DNA of 64,000 nt from Burkholderia territorii (GCF_902833055.1 NZ_CADFEJ010000009.1:124001-188000), one strand, 5' to 3'; shown: positions 36,392 to 46,504, counted from the first letter of the stretch. Notes: generated by a model from the sequence alone, not told the origin. Program-made: numbers and translations.

Positions 36392-36832
36392 TCAGCGCAT
36401 CAGCGCCGACACGCGCCCGTCGGGGCCGTAGACACCGGCCGGCGCGGGCGCCGAGCGCAGCACCGCGAGCGCGCGCTCGTTGAAGTCCATCCGGATCCGG
36501 ATCAGCATCCCGTTGGTCGCGTTGGCCTGGCGCGCGCGTTCGGCGGCCTGCAGCAGCAACTGCCAGCGACCGGCGAGGCGGGCATCGCGCTCGGCGGCCT
36601 GGTCCATCCCTTTCTTGCCGGCCGGAAAGCCGAGCGCGGACAGCTGCGTGTCGCGCGTGCGCTCGAGCTGCGCGAGCCGGTCGATCAGCTCGGTTTTCCT
36701 TTCGACGATGCCGGGCAGCATCTCGAGCGGCTCCGGTGTCGTCAGCGCCTTTTCCTCGTAGGCGAGCAGGGACGCGAACGCTTCGACCGTCGCGTGTTCG
36801 TCGTTGACCGTGGCCAGCAGCTCTTCTCTCAT
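36392..36832 (-). CDS. flgN: Flagellar export chaperone FlgN
   Basis: The 146-residue protein is predicted almost entirely helical, with EEKALTTPEPLEMLPGIVERKTELIDRLAQLERTRD as the conserved centre of FlgN. It is the cytoplasmic chaperone for the hook-filament junction proteins FlgK and FlgL, whose genes lie 11 kb away in this window. It is the last gene of flgA-flgM-flgN on the minus strand, 83 bases behind flgM, and is probably also driven by the sigma-28 promoter of flgM. Confidence 0.93.
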   Translation of the reverse strand: MREELLATVNDEHATVEAFASLLAYEEKALTTPEPLEMLPGIVERKTELIDRLAQLERTRDTQLSALGFPAGKKGMDQAAERDARLAGRWQLLLQAAERARQANATNGMLIRIRMDFNERALAVLRSAPAPAGVYGPDGRVSALMR

Positions 36833-36915
36833 CGCGTCATGCTCGTCGCGCCGGCACGCGTGCGCATGCCGGCAAACCAGGGGACCGGTCAGGGCGTGAC
36901 GGGCCCCGGGCCGGC

Positions 36916-37248
36916 TCAGTTGCCCTGCGAGCGCTGCTGTTGCAGCAGGTCGCGGGCGGTATTCAGTACGCCGTCGGCGATCTTGTTCACGTCGATCGTC
37001 AACGTGCCGTTGTTCAGTGCGTCCTTGATCGACTGGACGAGGGCCGTGTCGATGTCGGCGCTGCCGGAGGCCGACAGCGAACGCAGCTGGCCGGACAGAC
37101 CCGACAGGTTCACGGTCGTGTCGCCGCCGGTCGATCCTGCGTCGGCCGCCTGCGCGGACGACGACGAAGCCGCGCCGGATTGCGCGCGGGTCGCGCCGTT
37201 GCCGGTCGACGCGAGTGGGCTCGGGTTCGGAGTGGAATCGATCTTCAC
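36916..37248 (-). CDS. flgM: Anti-sigma-28 factor FlgM
   Basis: The 110-residue protein holds FliA inactive until the hook is finished, when it is exported. It opens MKIDSTPNPSPLAS (start codon GTG at 37248), the usual FlgM N-terminus, and the C-terminal sigma-binding half has the pattern DTALVQSIKDALNNGTLTIDVNKIADGVL. The GTG was chosen over an upstream in-frame Met because AGGAAA lies six bases before it and the longer product would extend past the sigma-28 promoter. That promoter (37277-37303) makes flgM self-regulated through FliA. Confidence 0.94.
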   Translation of the reverse strand: MKIDSTPNPSPLASTGNGATRAQSGAASSSSAQAADAGSTGGDTTVNLSGLSGQLRSLSASGSADIDTALVQSIKDALNNGTLTIDVNKIADGVLNTARDLLQQQRSQGN

Positions 37249-37276
37249 GATGGGTTTCCTGTACGGTATGACCCAG

Positions 37277-37303
37277 ATAACGGCCGGGTCGGCCCGAACT
37301 TTA
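37277..37303 (-). promoter_or_regulatory. Sigma-28 promoter of flgM-flgN
   Basis: Read on the minus strand: TAAAGTTC, 11 bp, GCCGTTAT. The -35 box has one mismatch and the -10 box two against the FliA consensus. It lies about 29 bases before the flgM start codon, between flgM and flgA. Confidence 0.85.
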
Positions 37304-37366
37304 GCATCGTGAGCCCGACATTCTCCGAATAAACAATTCTTTACACTCTTTCGCCGTGATCCGCCC

Positions 37367-38608
37367 CTAAAGCGGAATTTCCACGGTTCCGGCGTCCTTG
37401 ACGATCGCCGTGACGATCTGGCCCGCCGCCATCCTGACCCGCACCGACTGGCCAGGCGCCGCATTCGCGAGCGCGCTGCCCTCGGCCGAGATCGTGAAGC
37501 CGGGCCCGGCCGCGACGACGCGGACCGTCTGGCCGGCCGACACCGACGCGGCGCTCTTCAGCATGTCCTGGCGCAGCGGCAGCCCGGCCGAGATCCGGGC
37601 CAGCGCGGTCGCGCCGACCGCCTGCGCGGGATCGGTGATCACCGCCAGCGGCAGCACCGTCAGGTCGCCGTCGCGCGCGACCAGGTCGGCCGCGGTGAGC
37701 GGCTCGCCGGGGGCGATCTGCCGCGCGGCGACGTAATAAGTGGCCTGCACGGCGACCTTCGCCTGCAGATAGACCGTCCACGGCCGCGCGCCGGCGCAGC
37801 GCACGCCGACCGTCGTGCGGCCCCACAGGCGCGCGCCGGTCGGCAGGAACGGCTCGAGCGTCGTGCACGCGGCGAGTCCGCGCGGAAATGCGGCGGCAAC
37901 CGTCGCGGTGGTCTTGCCGGGCAGGCCCGCGACCTGCTGCTGCAGGAATGCGAGGGCCGTGCGCCGGATCGTGTCGGGATCCTGCTGGCCGGGCGGGGGC
38001 GCCGGCTGGGGTGCGGTGGTGGTCTGGGCCGGCGCGGCGGCAACGGCGGGCGCGGCCGAAGCGGCGCGGGCCGCCGCCATGCGCGCGGCGATGGCCGATC
38101 GCGACGGATTCGATGCGGCATCGGCCGTGCCCGCGACGACGGTCGCGACGGCACCCGGCTCGGCAGCGCGCCGCGCGCCATCGCCCGCGTTCGCGCGCGC
38201 GGCGGCGTAGACCGGGCGCGATGCCGGTGCCGGTGCCGGTGCCGGTGCCGGCACGGCGGCTGGCGGCGCAACGCTCGTCACGACCATCGAGCCGGCCGAG
38301 GCCGCGCCATTGATGCCGGCGCCGCCGCTTGCGTCCCGGGCGCCGCCTGTCGTCGCCGTTCCCGTACCCGAAGCCCAGGCCGAAGCCGAAGCCGAAGAAA
38401 CCGTGCCCGCATTCGCGCCGAACTGCCCGCCGCTCGCCGCGTTCGCATGCGCGAGCGCGGTCTCGGCCGTCTCGCCGCGTCCCGGAATCACGATCATCCC
38501 GTCGTCCGCGTGCGCGAGCGGCACCGCGAGCCACAGCGCCGCGGCGAGCGCGCATGCACGCGCGATGCGCGTGCCGCGTCCGTCGTTTCCGCGAAATGCG
38601 CGTGTCAT
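37367..38608 (-). CDS. flgA: Flagellar P-ring assembly protein FlgA with extended Ala/Pro linker
   Basis: The periplasmic chaperone for P-ring (FlgI) assembly. The 413-residue precursor has a signal peptide (CALAAALWLAVPLAHA), then about 160 residues rich in Ala, Pro, Ser and Gly without recognisable fold, and then the FlgA/SAF region (about 205-413). That region includes VYLQAKVAVQATYYVAARQIAPGEPLTAADLVARDGDL and ends VSAGQTVRVVAAGPGFTISAEG...IVKDAGTVEI. Typical FlgA is about 220-240 residues, so the insert nearly doubles it. Hexamer repeats code for part of the insert. It is divergent from flgB and is followed by flgM. Confidence 0.92.
   Translation of the reverse strand: MTRAFRGNDGRGTRIARACALAAALWLAVPLAHADDGMIVIPGRGETAETALAHANAASGGQFGANAGTVSSASASAWASGTGTATTGGARDASGGAGINGAASAGSMVVTSVAPPAAVPAPAPAPAPASRPVYAAARANAGDGARRAAEPGAVATVVAGTADAASNPSRSAIAARMAAARAASAAPAVAAAPAQTTTAPQPAPPPGQQDPDTIRRTALAFLQQQVAGLPGKTTATVAAAFPRGLAACTTLEPFLPTGARLWGRTTVGVRCAGARPWTVYLQAKVAVQATYYVAARQIAPGEPLTAADLVARDGDLTVLPLAVITDPAQAVGATALARISAGLPLRQDMLKSAASVSAGQTVRVVAAGPGFTISAEGSALANAAPGQSVRVRMAAGQIVTAIVKDAGTVEIPL
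38223..38252. repeat. GCCGGT hexamer repeat inside flgA
   Basis: Four perfect GCCGGT units and a fifth with one change code for the Pro-Ala run in FlgA. A second short hexamer run, GCCGAA three times, lies at 38379-38396. Changes in copy number would keep the reading frame. Confidence 0.85.
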
Positions 38609-38667
38609 CGCCGTGTCCTCGAAGCCGTTGATCCGATTCGCATTCTAGGGACGCGGGCCGTCGCGCA

Positions 38668-38701
38668 AACGATGAATAGAGGGGGCCTTTGCCGCGTTAT
38701 T
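38668..38701. promoter_or_regulatory. Possible FlhDC-binding site between flgA and flgB
   Basis: The left part AACGATGAATAGAG resembles the FlhDC half-site AAYGS-N2-3-AAATARCG, and CGTTATT 13 bases further is its inverted partner core. The match is partial. The position between the divergent flgA and flgB genes is where class-2 promoters are expected. Confidence 0.35.
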
Positions 38702-38813
38702 CGTCCGATTGCCGGTTGCGGGCGGCGCCTACCATCGCTGTCATGGAAAAAAGCCCCTTGGGCCGCCATCCGGCGCAACGGGCGTGCAGCGCTTCATACG
38801 GAGAGACGCACAC

Positions 38814-39302
38814 ATGCTGGACAAACTCGATGCCGAATTCGCGTTCGGCCGACAGGCGCTCGACGTGCGCGCCTATCGGCAGGAACTGCTGTCGTCGAAC
38901 ATCGCGAACGCCGACACGCCCGGCTACCAGGCCCGCGACGTCGATTTCGCGTCGACCCTCGCGCGCTCGCTGAAGCAGACGGGCGGCGGCCTCGCGCCGA
39001 GCAACGCCGCACAGCTGCCGATGGCGCAGCCGGCCGGCGTGACGAGCGGGATGACGATGGTGTCGACGGCGCCGGGCCACATGGCCGGCACCGCGAAGCT
39101 GATTCCGACGGGCGGCCCGGCGGACGACTACGGTCGCGCGCAGTACCGGATGCCGCTGCAGCCGTCGCTCGACGGCAACACGGTCGATCTCGACGTCGAG
39201 CGCGTGCAGTTCGCGAACAACGCGCTGCACTACGAAACCGGGATGACCGTGATGACCCAGCAGATCAAGGCGATGATCGCCGCGATCTCGACGAACTCGT
39301 AA
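38814..39302 (+). CDS. flgB: Flagellar proximal rod protein FlgB
   Basis: The 162-residue rod protein is exported by the flagellar type III system. The N-terminal QELLSSNIANADTPGYQARDVDF is the conserved rod-protein motif, and the C-terminal RVQFANNALHYETGMTVMTQQIKAM is the helix that packs against it. It opens the operon flgBCDEFGHIJ. The start at 38814 has GGAGAG seven bases upstream; a longer in-frame ORF from 38709 has no conserved sequence. The leader is about 205 bases from the divergent flgA start. Confidence 0.95.
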   Translation: MLDKLDAEFAFGRQALDVRAYRQELLSSNIANADTPGYQARDVDFASTLARSLKQTGGGLAPSNAAQLPMAQPAGVTSGMTMVSTAPGHMAGTAKLIPTGGPADDYGRAQYRMPLQPSLDGNTVDLDVERVQFANNALHYETGMTVMTQQIKAMIAAISTNS

Positions 39303-39338
39303 GCGCGCGCCGCTTCCGAACCCGAACAAGGAGCCTCC

Positions 39339-39764
39339 ATGCCCTCGTTGATGAACATCTTCGGCGTCGCCGGTTCGGCGCTGTCCGCGCAATCGCAGCG
39401 CCTGAACGTCACCGCGTCGAACCTCGCGAACGCCGACAGCGCGACCGGCCCCGACGGCAAGCCGTACAAGGCCAAGCAGGTCGTGTTCGCGACCGACCCG
39501 ATCGGCGGCGCGCGCACCGCGTCCGGCCAGGGCGTGGGCGGCGTGCGCGTGACGAAGGTGGTCGACGATCCGTCGCCGATGAAGTCGACCTACGACCCCG
39601 CGAACCCGGCCGCCGACGCGAACGGCTACGTGCAGATGCCGAACGTCGATCCGGTGCAGGAGATGGTGAACATGATCTCGGCGTCGCGCTCGTACCAGGC
39701 CAACGTCGAAACGCTGAACACCGCGAAGACGCTGATGCTCAAGACGCTGACGATCGGCACGTAA
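39339..39764 (+). CDS. flgC: Flagellar proximal rod protein FlgC
   Basis: The 141-residue protein has the rod-protein start [27 protein letters not shown] with the ANPL-like SNLANADS motif, the central KQVVFATDP, and the C-terminal [38 protein letters not shown] typical of FlgC. It lies 36 bases behind flgB with AAGGAG in front of the start. Confidence 0.96.
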   Translation: MPSLMNIFGVAGSALSAQSQRLNVTASNLANADSATGPDGKPYKAKQVVFATDPIGGARTASGQGVGGVRVTKVVDDPSPMKSTYDPANPAADANGYVQMPNVDPVQEMVNMISASRSYQANVETLNTAKTLMLKTLTIGT

Positions 39765-39829
39765 GCCGCGCGCCGATCGCACTTCCACACCGAGACAGAC
39801 CCGACAGTTCCGACACAAGGCCACCCAGG

Positions 39830-40576
39830 ATGACTTCCTCCAGCACGACGATCGGCAGCAACGGCACCAACGTGTCGACCCTGCCGACCGACACGATGAA
39901 CACCAACAACGTGTCGAGCACCGGCACGTCGGCGAGCGACCTGCAGGCGACGTTCCTGAAGCTGCTCGTCACGCAGCTGCAGAACCAGGATCCGACGAGC
40001 CCGGTCGACAGCTCGCAGATGACGTCGCAGCTCGCGCAGATCAACACGGTGAGCGGCATCGCGCAGCTGAACACGTCGCTCACGTCGCTGTCGACGCAGC
40101 TCGCGGCCGGCCAGCAGACGCAGGCCGCGCTGCTGATCGGCACCAACGTGCTCGCGCCGGGCAACAGCGTCGGCGTGAAGAGCGGCGCGGCGTCGCCGTT
40201 CGGCGTGTCGCTCGCGAACGACGTGTCGAACCTGACGATCACCGTGAAGGACAAGTCGGGTGCGGTCGTCAACACGATCAACGCGGGCAAGCAGTCGGCC
40301 GGCACGGTGCCGTTCAACTGGACGCCGACGGATGCGGCCGGCAACACGCTGCCGGACGGCACCTACACCGTGAGCGCGCAGTACACGGGCAGCGACGGCA
40401 AGACGTATACGCCGACCGTGCTCGCGGCCGCGACGGTGCAGAGCGTGATCAAGCAGGCCGACGGCACGGCGGGGCTCGTGCTGTCGAACGGCACGACGGT
40501 GGGCTTGACCCAGGTCGCGTCGATCTTCCCGAACACCGCGTCGTCGTCGTCCGGCGGCACGACCACCACCAACTGA
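39830..40576 (+). CDS. flgD: Flagellar hook assembly scaffold FlgD
   Basis: The 248-residue protein caps the growing hook and is later lost. The conserved N-terminal domain reads LQATFLKLLVTQLQNQDPTSPVDSSQMTSQLAQINTVSGI, as in all FlgD, and the C-terminal part has an FlgD Ig-like region with NWTPTDAAGNTLPDGTYTV. Its first 40 residues are Ser/Thr/Asn-rich, a usual export region. The start at 39830 follows AGGATG after the flgC stop by 65 bases. Confidence 0.95.
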   Translation: MTSSSTTIGSNGTNVSTLPTDTMNTNNVSSTGTSASDLQATFLKLLVTQLQNQDPTSPVDSSQMTSQLAQINTVSGIAQLNTSLTSLSTQLAAGQQTQAALLIGTNVLAPGNSVGVKSGAASPFGVSLANDVSNLTITVKDKSGAVVNTINAGKQSAGTVPFNWTPTDAAGNTLPDGTYTVSAQYTGSDGKTYTPTVLAAATVQSVIKQADGTAGLVLSNGTTVGLTQVASIFPNTASSSSGGTTTTN

Positions 40577-40604
40577 TCCAGCTTTCTCGAAAACGGAGAC
40601 CGAA

Positions 40605-41846
40605 ATGGGTTATCAACAGGGTCTGAGCGGCCTCGCCGGCGCATCGAACGCGCTCGACGTGATCGGCAACAACATCGCGAACGCGAACACGGTCGGCTTC
40701 AAGTCGAGCACCGCGCAGTTCTCCGACATGTACGCGAACTCGGTCGCGACGTCGGTCAACACGCAGATCGGGATCGGCACGTCGCTCGCATCGGTGCAGC
40801 AGCAGTTCGGCCAGGGCACGATCAACACGACGAACTCGTCGCTCGACGTCGCGATCAACGGCAACGGCTTCTTCCAGATGTCGAACAACGGCGTGACGAC
40901 GTACTCGCGCGACGGCACGTTCCAGCGCGACAAGAACGGCTTCATCGTCGACTCGCAAGGTCGCAACCTGATGGGTTACGCGGCGAGCTCGGGCGGCGTG
41001 ATCAACACCGCGCAGACCGTGCCGCTGCAGGCGCCGACCACCAATATCGCGCCGACCGCGACGACCAGGATCACCGGCCAGTTCAACCTGAACTCGCAGG
41101 ACACGGTGCCGACCAAGACGCCGTTCAGCGCGACCGACACGACGACGTACAACTACTCGACGTCGATCCAGGTGTACGACTCGCTCGGCGGCTCGCAGGC
41201 GGTCAACATGTACTTCGTGAAGTCGGCGGCCGGCACGTGGGAAGCCTACGCGGGCGTGCAGGGCGGCGCCACGACGGATCTCGGCACGGTCACGTTCAAC
41301 TCGTCCGGCGCGATCCAGAGCACGACGACGGGCACGCCGGCCACGCCGACCGCATCGCTCGGCCAGTTCCAGTTCACCGTCCCGAACACCGACGGCTCGG
41401 CGACGCCGCAGCAGCTCACGCTCGACCTGACCGGCACCACGCAGTACGGCGGCAAGGACGGCGTGAACAACCTCGCGCAGGACGGCTATGCGAGCGGCAC
41501 GCTGACGACCTTCTCGATCGGCGCCGACGGCAAGCTGACCGGCAACTACTCGAACGGCCAGACGGCGGTGCTCGGCCAGATCGTGCTCGCGAACTTCAAC
41601 AACCCGAACGGCCTCGTCAATCTCGGCGGCAACCAGTACGCCGAATCGTCCGCGTCGGGCGTGCCGCAGATTTCGGCGCCGGGCAGCACGAACCATGGTT
41701 CGCTGCAGGGCAGCGCGCTCGAGAACTCGAACGTCGACCTGACGTCGCAGCTCGTCAACCTGATCACCGCGCAGCGCAACTACCAGGCGAACGCGCAGAC
41801 GATCAAGACGCAGCAGACCGTCGACCAGACGCTGATCAACCTGTAA
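40605..41846 (+). CDS. flgE: Flagellar hook protein FlgE
   Basis: The 413-residue hook subunit begins [33 protein letters not shown], the hook-protein N-terminal D0 motif. It has a variable, Thr/Gly-rich surface domain in the middle, and ends [28 protein letters not shown], the C-terminal D0 helix. It is close to E. coli FlgE in length (402). Its copy number and length are controlled by FliK, encoded at 1.2 kb. It lies 28 bases after flgD with GGAG before the start. Confidence 0.96.
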   Translation: MGYQQGLSGLAGASNALDVIGNNIANANTVGFKSSTAQFSDMYANSVATSVNTQIGIGTSLASVQQQFGQGTINTTNSSLDVAINGNGFFQMSNNGVTTYSRDGTFQRDKNGFIVDSQGRNLMGYAASSGGVINTAQTVPLQAPTTNIAPTATTRITGQFNLNSQDTVPTKTPFSATDTTTYNYSTSIQVYDSLGGSQAVNMYFVKSAAGTWEAYAGVQGGATTDLGTVTFNSSGAIQSTTTGTPATPTASLGQFQFTVPNTDGSATPQQLTLDLTGTTQYGGKDGVNNLAQDGYASGTLTTFSIGADGKLTGNYSNGQTAVLGQIVLANFNNPNGLVNLGGNQYAESSASGVPQISAPGSTNHGSLQGSALENSNVDLTSQLVNLITAQRNYQANAQTIKTQQTVDQTLINL

Positions 41847-41866
41847 TGCGCGGATAACCGGCAGCC

Positions 41867-42625
41867 ATGGACCGACTGATCTACACGGCGATGACGGGCG
41901 CGTCGCAGTCGCTCGACCAGCAGGCGATCGTCGCGAACAACCTCGCGAACGCGTCGACGACGGGTTTTCGCGCGCAGCTCGCGACCTATCGCGCGGTGCC
42001 GATGAATTTCGGCGACGGCAGCAACATCGACCCGTCGACGACGCGCACCTACGTGCTCGCGTCGACGCCCGGCGCGGATTACGCGCCGGGCCCGATCACG
42101 CGCACCGGCAACCCGCTCGACGTCGCGGTGCAGGGCGCCGGCTGGCTGTCGGTGCAGACCGCCGACGGCGGCGAGGCATACACGCGCGCGGGCAACCTGC
42201 ACGTCGACGAAAACGGCCAGCTCGTCAACGCGAGCAACCTGCCGGTGATCGGCAACGGCGGCCCGATCTCGGTGCCGCCGAACGCGGAAGTCACGATCGG
42301 CAAGGACGGCACGGTGTCCGCGCTGATGCCGGGCGATCCGCCGACGGCGGTCGCGATCGTCGACCAGATGAAGCTCGTGAACCCCGACCCGGCCACGCTC
42401 ACGCGCGGCAACGACGGGCTGTTCCGCACCGCCGACGGCAATCCGGCCGACGCCGACCCGAACGTGGTCGTCACGCCGAATTCGCTCGAAGGCAGCAACG
42501 TGAACCCGGTGACCGCGATGGTCGCGATGATCGACAACGCACGGGCGTTCCAGCTGCAGTCGAAGCTGATCCAGACGGCCGACCAGAACGAGCAGTCGGC
42601 GAACCAGCTGCTCAACTTCAGCTGA
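41867..42625 (+). CDS. flgF: Flagellar rod protein FlgF
   Basis: The 252-residue proximal rod subunit begins [35 protein letters not shown] and ends with [37 protein letters not shown], both diagnostic for Flg[21 protein letters not shown] in the middle is also conserved. It lies 20 bases behind flgE in the flg operon. Confidence 0.96.
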   Translation: MDRLIYTAMTGASQSLDQQAIVANNLANASTTGFRAQLATYRAVPMNFGDGSNIDPSTTRTYVLASTPGADYAPGPITRTGNPLDVAVQGAGWLSVQTADGGEAYTRAGNLHVDENGQLVNASNLPVIGNGGPISVPPNAEVTIGKDGTVSALMPGDPPTAVAIVDQMKLVNPDPATLTRGNDGLFRTADGNPADADPNVVVTPNSLEGSNVNPVTAMVAMIDNARAFQLQSKLIQTADQNEQSANQLLNFS

Positions 42626-42660
42626 GCGGCACGGCCGTAGCTACCAGGAGAAGATTCAAC

Positions 42661-43449
42661 ATGAACCGATCGCTCTACATCGCCGCCACCGGCATGAATG
42701 CGCAGCAGGCGCAGATGGACGTGATCTCGAACAACCTCGCGAACACCAGCACGAACGGCTTCAAGGCGTCGCGCGCGGTGTTCGAGGATCTGCTGTACCA
42801 GACGATCCGCCAGCCGGGCGCGAACTCGACGCAGCAGACCGAACTGCCGTCGGGCCTGCAGCTCGGCACCGGCGTGCAGCAGGTCGCGACCGAGCGCCTG
42901 TACACGCAGGGCGGCCTCACGCAGACCGGCAACTCGAAGGACGTCGCGATCAACGGCGCGGGCTTCTTCCAGGTGCTGATGCCGGACGGCACGAACGCGT
43001 ATACGCGCGACGGCTCGTTCCAGACCAACGCGCAGGGCCAGCTCGTCACGTCGAGCGGCTACCAGATCCTGCCGGCGATCACCGTGCCGCAGAACGCGCA
43101 GTCGCTGACGATCGGCAAGGACGGCGTCGTGTCGGTCACGCAGCCGGGCTCGAGCAACGCGGTGCAGATCGGCTCGCTGCAGATCGCGACCTTCATCAAC
43201 CCGGCCGGCCTCGAGGCGAAGGGCGAGAACCTGTTCGCCGAGACCACGTCGTCGGGTGCGCCGAACGTGTCGCAGCCGGGCCTGAACGGCGCGGGCGTGC
43301 TCAACCAGGGCTATGTCGAGGCGTCGAACGTGAACGTCGTGCAGGAGCTCGTCAACATGATTCAGACGCAGCGCGCGTACGAGATCAACAGCAAGGCCGT
43401 GACGACGTCCGACCAGATGCTGCAGACCGTCACGCAGATGAAGAGCTAA
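42661..43449 (+). CDS. flgG: Flagellar distal rod protein FlgG
   Basis: The 262-residue protein forms the distal rod inside the P and L rings. It starts [44 protein letters not shown], the near-invariant FlgG start, and ends [38 protein letters not shown]. The length equals E. coli FlgG (260). AGGAGAAG stands seven bases before the start. Confidence 0.97.
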   Translation: MNRSLYIAATGMNAQQAQMDVISNNLANTSTNGFKASRAVFEDLLYQTIRQPGANSTQQTELPSGLQLGTGVQQVATERLYTQGGLTQTGNSKDVAINGAGFFQVLMPDGTNAYTRDGSFQTNAQGQLVTSSGYQILPAITVPQNAQSLTIGKDGVVSVTQPGSSNAVQIGSLQIATFINPAGLEAKGENLFAETTSSGAPNVSQPGLNGAGVLNQGYVEASNVNVVQELVNMIQTQRAYEINSKAVTTSDQMLQTVTQMKS

Positions 43450-43470
43450 CCGGAAAGTCCCGTCGTCGCC

Positions 43471-44160
43471 ATGAAGCAGGTTCGCCTCCTCCCGTCAGCC
43501 TCCGTCCGCGCCGCGTGCGCGGTCGCGGTGGCCGCGCTCGCCGGTTGCGCGCAGATTCCGCGCGACCCGATCATCCAGCAGCCGATGACGGCGCAGCCGC
43601 CGATGCCGATGTCGATGCAGGCGCCCGGCTCCATCTACAACCCGGGCTACGCGGGCCGGCCGCTGTTCGAGGATCAGCGGCCGCGCAACATCGGCGACAT
43701 CCTGACGATCGTGATCGCGGAGAACATCAACGCGACCAAGTCGTCGGGGGCGAACACCAACCGGCAGGGCAACACCGACTTCAGCGTGCCGACGGCCGGC
43801 TTCCTCGGCGGGCTGTTCGCGAAGGCGAACCTGTCGGCGGCCGGCAACAACAAGTTCGCGGCGACCGGCGGCGCCAGCGCGGCGAACACGTTCAACGGCA
43901 CGATCACGGTGACCGTCACCAACGTGCTGCCGAACGGCAACCTCGTCGTCAGCGGCGAGAAGCAGATGCTGATCAACCAGGGCAACGAGTTCGTGCGCTT
44001 CTCCGGGGTCGTCAACCCGAACACGATCTCGGGCGCGAACTCGGTCTACTCGACGCAGGTGGCCGACGCGCGCATCGAATACTCGGCGAAGGGCTACATC
44101 AACGAAGCCGAGACGATGGGCTGGCTGCAGCGCTTCTTCCTCAACATCGCACCGTGGTGA
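43471..44160 (+). CDS. flgH: Flagellar L-ring lipoprotein FlgH
   Basis: The 229-residue precursor forms the L ring in the outer membrane. Its signal ends in a lipobox LAGC with the lipidated C26. The mature protein has the FlgH features [66 protein letters not shown], and the C-terminal [21 protein letters not shown]. FlgI begins five bases after its stop, so ring subunits are coexpressed. Confidence 0.96.
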   Translation: MKQVRLLPSASVRAACAVAVAALAGCAQIPRDPIIQQPMTAQPPMPMSMQAPGSIYNPGYAGRPLFEDQRPRNIGDILTIVIAENINATKSSGANTNRQGNTDFSVPTAGFLGGLFAKANLSAAGNNKFAATGGASAANTFNGTITVTVTNVLPNGNLVVSGEKQMLINQGNEFVRFSGVVNPNTISGANSVYSTQVADARIEYSAKGYINEAETMGWLQRFFLNIAPW

Positions 44161-44165
44161 CGACG

Positions 44166-45365
44166 ATGCAGCAGCCTCTTTTCCATCGCCTGTCGTCCCG
44201 TATGTCGTTCCGCGTGTCGCGCGTGCCTGCCGTCGTGCGGCTCGCTGCCGTGCTCGTGGCGGCGGCCTGCGCGCTCGGCGCGGCACCCGCGCACGCGGAG
44301 CGCCTGAAGGACCTCGCGCAGATCCAGGGCGTGCGCGACAACCCGCTGATCGGCTATGGCCTCGTCGTCGGCCTCGACGGCACGGGCGACCAGACGATGC
44401 AGACGCCGTTTACGACGCAGACGCTCGCGAACATGCTCGCGAACCTCGGCATCTCGATCAACAACGGTTCGGCCAACGGCGGCACGTCGTCGCTGAACAA
44501 CATGCAGCTGAAGAACGTCGCGGCCGTGATGGTGACCGCCACGCTGCCCCCGTTCGCGCGGCCGGGCGAGGCGCTCGACGTCACCGTTTCGTCGCTCGGC
44601 AACGCGAAGAGCCTGCGCGGCGGCACGCTGCTGCTCACGCCGCTCAAGGGCGCGGACGGCCAGGTGTATGCGCTCGCGCAGGGCAACATGGCGGTCGGCG
44701 GCGCGGGCGCGAGCGCGAACGGCAGCCGCGTGCAGGTGAACCAGCTCGCGGCCGGCCGGATCGTCGGCGGCGCGATCGTCGAACGCTCGGTGCCGAATGC
44801 GATCGCGCAGATGAACGGCGTGCTGCAGCTGCAGCTGAACGACATGGACTACGGCACCGCGCAGCGGATCGTGTCCGCGGTCAATTCGAGCTTCGGCCCG
44901 GGCACTGCGACGGCGCTCGACGGCCGCACGATCCAGCTCGCCGCGCCGGCCGATTCCGCGCAGCAGGTCGCGTTCATGGCGCGCCTGCAGAACCTCGACG
45001 TGAGCCCGGACAAGGCCGCCGCGAAGGTGATCCTGAACGCGCGCACCGGCTCGATCGTGATGAACCAGATGGTCACGCTGCAAAGCTGCGCGGTCGCGCA
45101 CGGCAACCTGTCGGTGGTCGTCAACACGCAGCCGGTGGTATCGCAGCCGGGGCCGTTCTCGAACGGGCAGACGGTGGTCGCGCAGCAGTCGCAGATCCAG
45201 CTGAAGCAGGACAACGGCGCATTGAAGATGGTGACGGCCGGCGCGAACCTCGCCGACGTCGTGAAGGCGCTGAACACGCTCGGCGCGACGCCGGCGGACC
45301 TGATGTCGATCCTGCAGGCGATGAAGGCGGCCGGCGCGCTGCGCGCCGATCTGGAGATCATCTAA
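44166..45365 (+). CDS. flgI: Flagellar P-ring protein FlgI
   Basis: The 399-residue precursor forms the periplasmic P ring. The signal peptide ends AAPAHA, and the mature part begins [33 protein letters not shown], characteristic of FlgI. The C-terminal [31 protein letters not shown] is equally conserved. The start at 44166 lies five bases behind the flgH stop; a second in-frame Met at 44202 would give a shorter signal and is an alternative. Assembly needs FlgA, encoded divergently upstream. Confidence 0.95.
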   Translation: MQQPLFHRLSSRMSFRVSRVPAVVRLAAVLVAAACALGAAPAHAERLKDLAQIQGVRDNPLIGYGLVVGLDGTGDQTMQTPFTTQTLANMLANLGISINNGSANGGTSSLNNMQLKNVAAVMVTATLPPFARPGEALDVTVSSLGNAKSLRGGTLLLTPLKGADGQVYALAQGNMAVGGAGASANGSRVQVNQLAAGRIVGGAIVERSVPNAIAQMNGVLQLQLNDMDYGTAQRIVSAVNSSFGPGTATALDGRTIQLAAPADSAQQVAFMARLQNLDVSPDKAAAKVILNARTGSIVMNQMVTLQSCAVAHGNLSVVVNTQPVVSQPGPFSNGQTVVAQQSQIQLKQDNGALKMVTAGANLADVVKALNTLGATPADLMSILQAMKAAGALRADLEII

Positions 45366-46364
45366 ATGGCAGCGAACCTCCCCAACGCAAACGACCTCAC
45401 GCAGCGCTTCGCGCTCGACGTGCAGGGCTTCGACGCGCTGCGCGCGCAGGCGAAGCAGTCGCCGCAGGCCGGCGCGAAGGCGGTCGCGGGCCAGTTCGAC
45501 GCGATGTTCACCGAGATGATGCTCAAAAGCATGCGCGACGCGACGCCCGACGGCGGGCTGCTCGATTCGCACACGTCGAAGATGTACACGTCGATGCTCG
45601 ACCAGCAGCTCGCGCAGCAGATGTCGAAGCGCGGAATCGGCGTGGCCGACGCGCTGATGAAGCAGTTGCTGCGCAACGCGGGGCAGGGCGCGGGCACCGA
45701 TCCGGCGGCCGATGCCGGCGCGGCCGGGCTCGGCCTCGGCGGCCTCGGTGCGGCCGGCTCGGGCACGTCGGGCAACGAAGGCAGCCTCGCCGCGATGAAC
45801 GCGATGGCGCGGGCGTACGCGAACGCGTCGAACAACGGCGGGCTCGCCGGCGCGCGCGGCTACTCGGCCGGCAGCGCGCTGACGCCGCCGCTCAAGGGCG
45901 CGAGCGGCGTGCAGGACGCCGACGCGTTCGTCGACCGCCTCGCCGGCCCGGCCCAGGCGGCGAGCGCGACGACCGGCATCCCGGCGCGCTTCATCGTCGG
46001 CCAGGCCGCGCTCGAATCGGGCTGGGGCAAGCGCGAGATTCGCGCGAGCGACGGCTCGACCAGCTACAACGTGTTCGGCATCAAGGCGAACAAGGGCTGG
46101 ACGGGCCGCACGGTGTCGGCGCTGACGACCGAATACGTGAACGGCACGCCGCGTCGCGTCGTCGCGAAGTTCCGCGCGTACGATTCGTACGAGCACGCGA
46201 TGACCGACTATGCGAACCTGCTGAAGAACAACCCGCGCTACGCGGGCGTGCTGAGCGCGAGCCGCAGCGTCGAAGGCTTTGCGCACGGGATGCAGAAAGC
46301 CGGTTACGCAACCGACCCGAATTACGCGAAGAAGCTGATCTCGATCATGCAGCAGATCGGCTGA
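45366..46364 (+). CDS. flgJ: Flagellar rod-assembly protein / peptidoglycan hydrolase FlgJ
   Basis: The 332-residue protein has two parts. The N-terminal rod-binding domain (about 10-105) contains AVAGQFDAMFTEMMLKSMRDATP and LLDSHTSKMYTSMLDQQLAQQMSKRGIGVADALMKQL. A Gly/Ala linker leads to the C-terminal glucosaminidase domain (about 180-325) with VGQAALESGWGKREIRASDG carrying the catalytic Glu, and YNVFGIKANKGWTGR. It digests peptidoglycan to let the rod through. It begins directly after the flgI stop and ends the flgBCDEFGHIJ run. Confidence 0.95.
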   Translation: MAANLPNANDLTQRFALDVQGFDALRAQAKQSPQAGAKAVAGQFDAMFTEMMLKSMRDATPDGGLLDSHTSKMYTSMLDQQLAQQMSKRGIGVADALMKQLLRNAGQGAGTDPAADAGAAGLGLGGLGAAGSGTSGNEGSLAAMNAMARAYANASNNGGLAGARGYSAGSALTPPLKGASGVQDADAFVDRLAGPAQAASATTGIPARFIVGQAALESGWGKREIRASDGSTSYNVFGIKANKGWTGRTVSALTTEYVNGTPRRVVAKFRAYDSYEHAMTDYANLLKNNPRYAGVLSASRSVEGFAHGMQKAGYATDPNYAKKLISIMQQIG

Positions 46365-46477
46365 CGGGCAGCGGCCGCAGCCGCTCCCCAGCAGCCTTTT
46401 TGCAATCTTACGGACCGCGCCCGGCACCCGCCGCGCGCGGTTTCAACGTTTGCGCGAAAAAAACCGGCAATTCGATC

Positions 46478-46504
46478 TAAACTTTCGGTGAGCACTGCCG
46501 CTAA
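46478..46504 (+). promoter_or_regulatory. Sigma-28 promoter of ycgR
   Basis: TAAACTTT, 11 bp, GCCGCTAA. Each box differs from the FliA consensus at one position (C for G in the -35 box, C for A in the -10 box) and the spacing is exact. The expected transcription start is about 46511, only some ten bases before a strong hairpin. Confidence 0.88.

Noticed and set aside
38223..38252. Hexamer repeats in flgA considered as a phase-variation switch
   Set aside because: Units of six bases keep the frame, so copy changes alter length only and cannot switch the gene off.
44094..46427. A 777-codon open frame on the minus strand opposite flgI and flgJ
   Set aside because: It is Arg/His/Ala-rich and antisense to two well-identified flagellar genes. 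Long antisense frames are normal in DNA with very high third-position GC.
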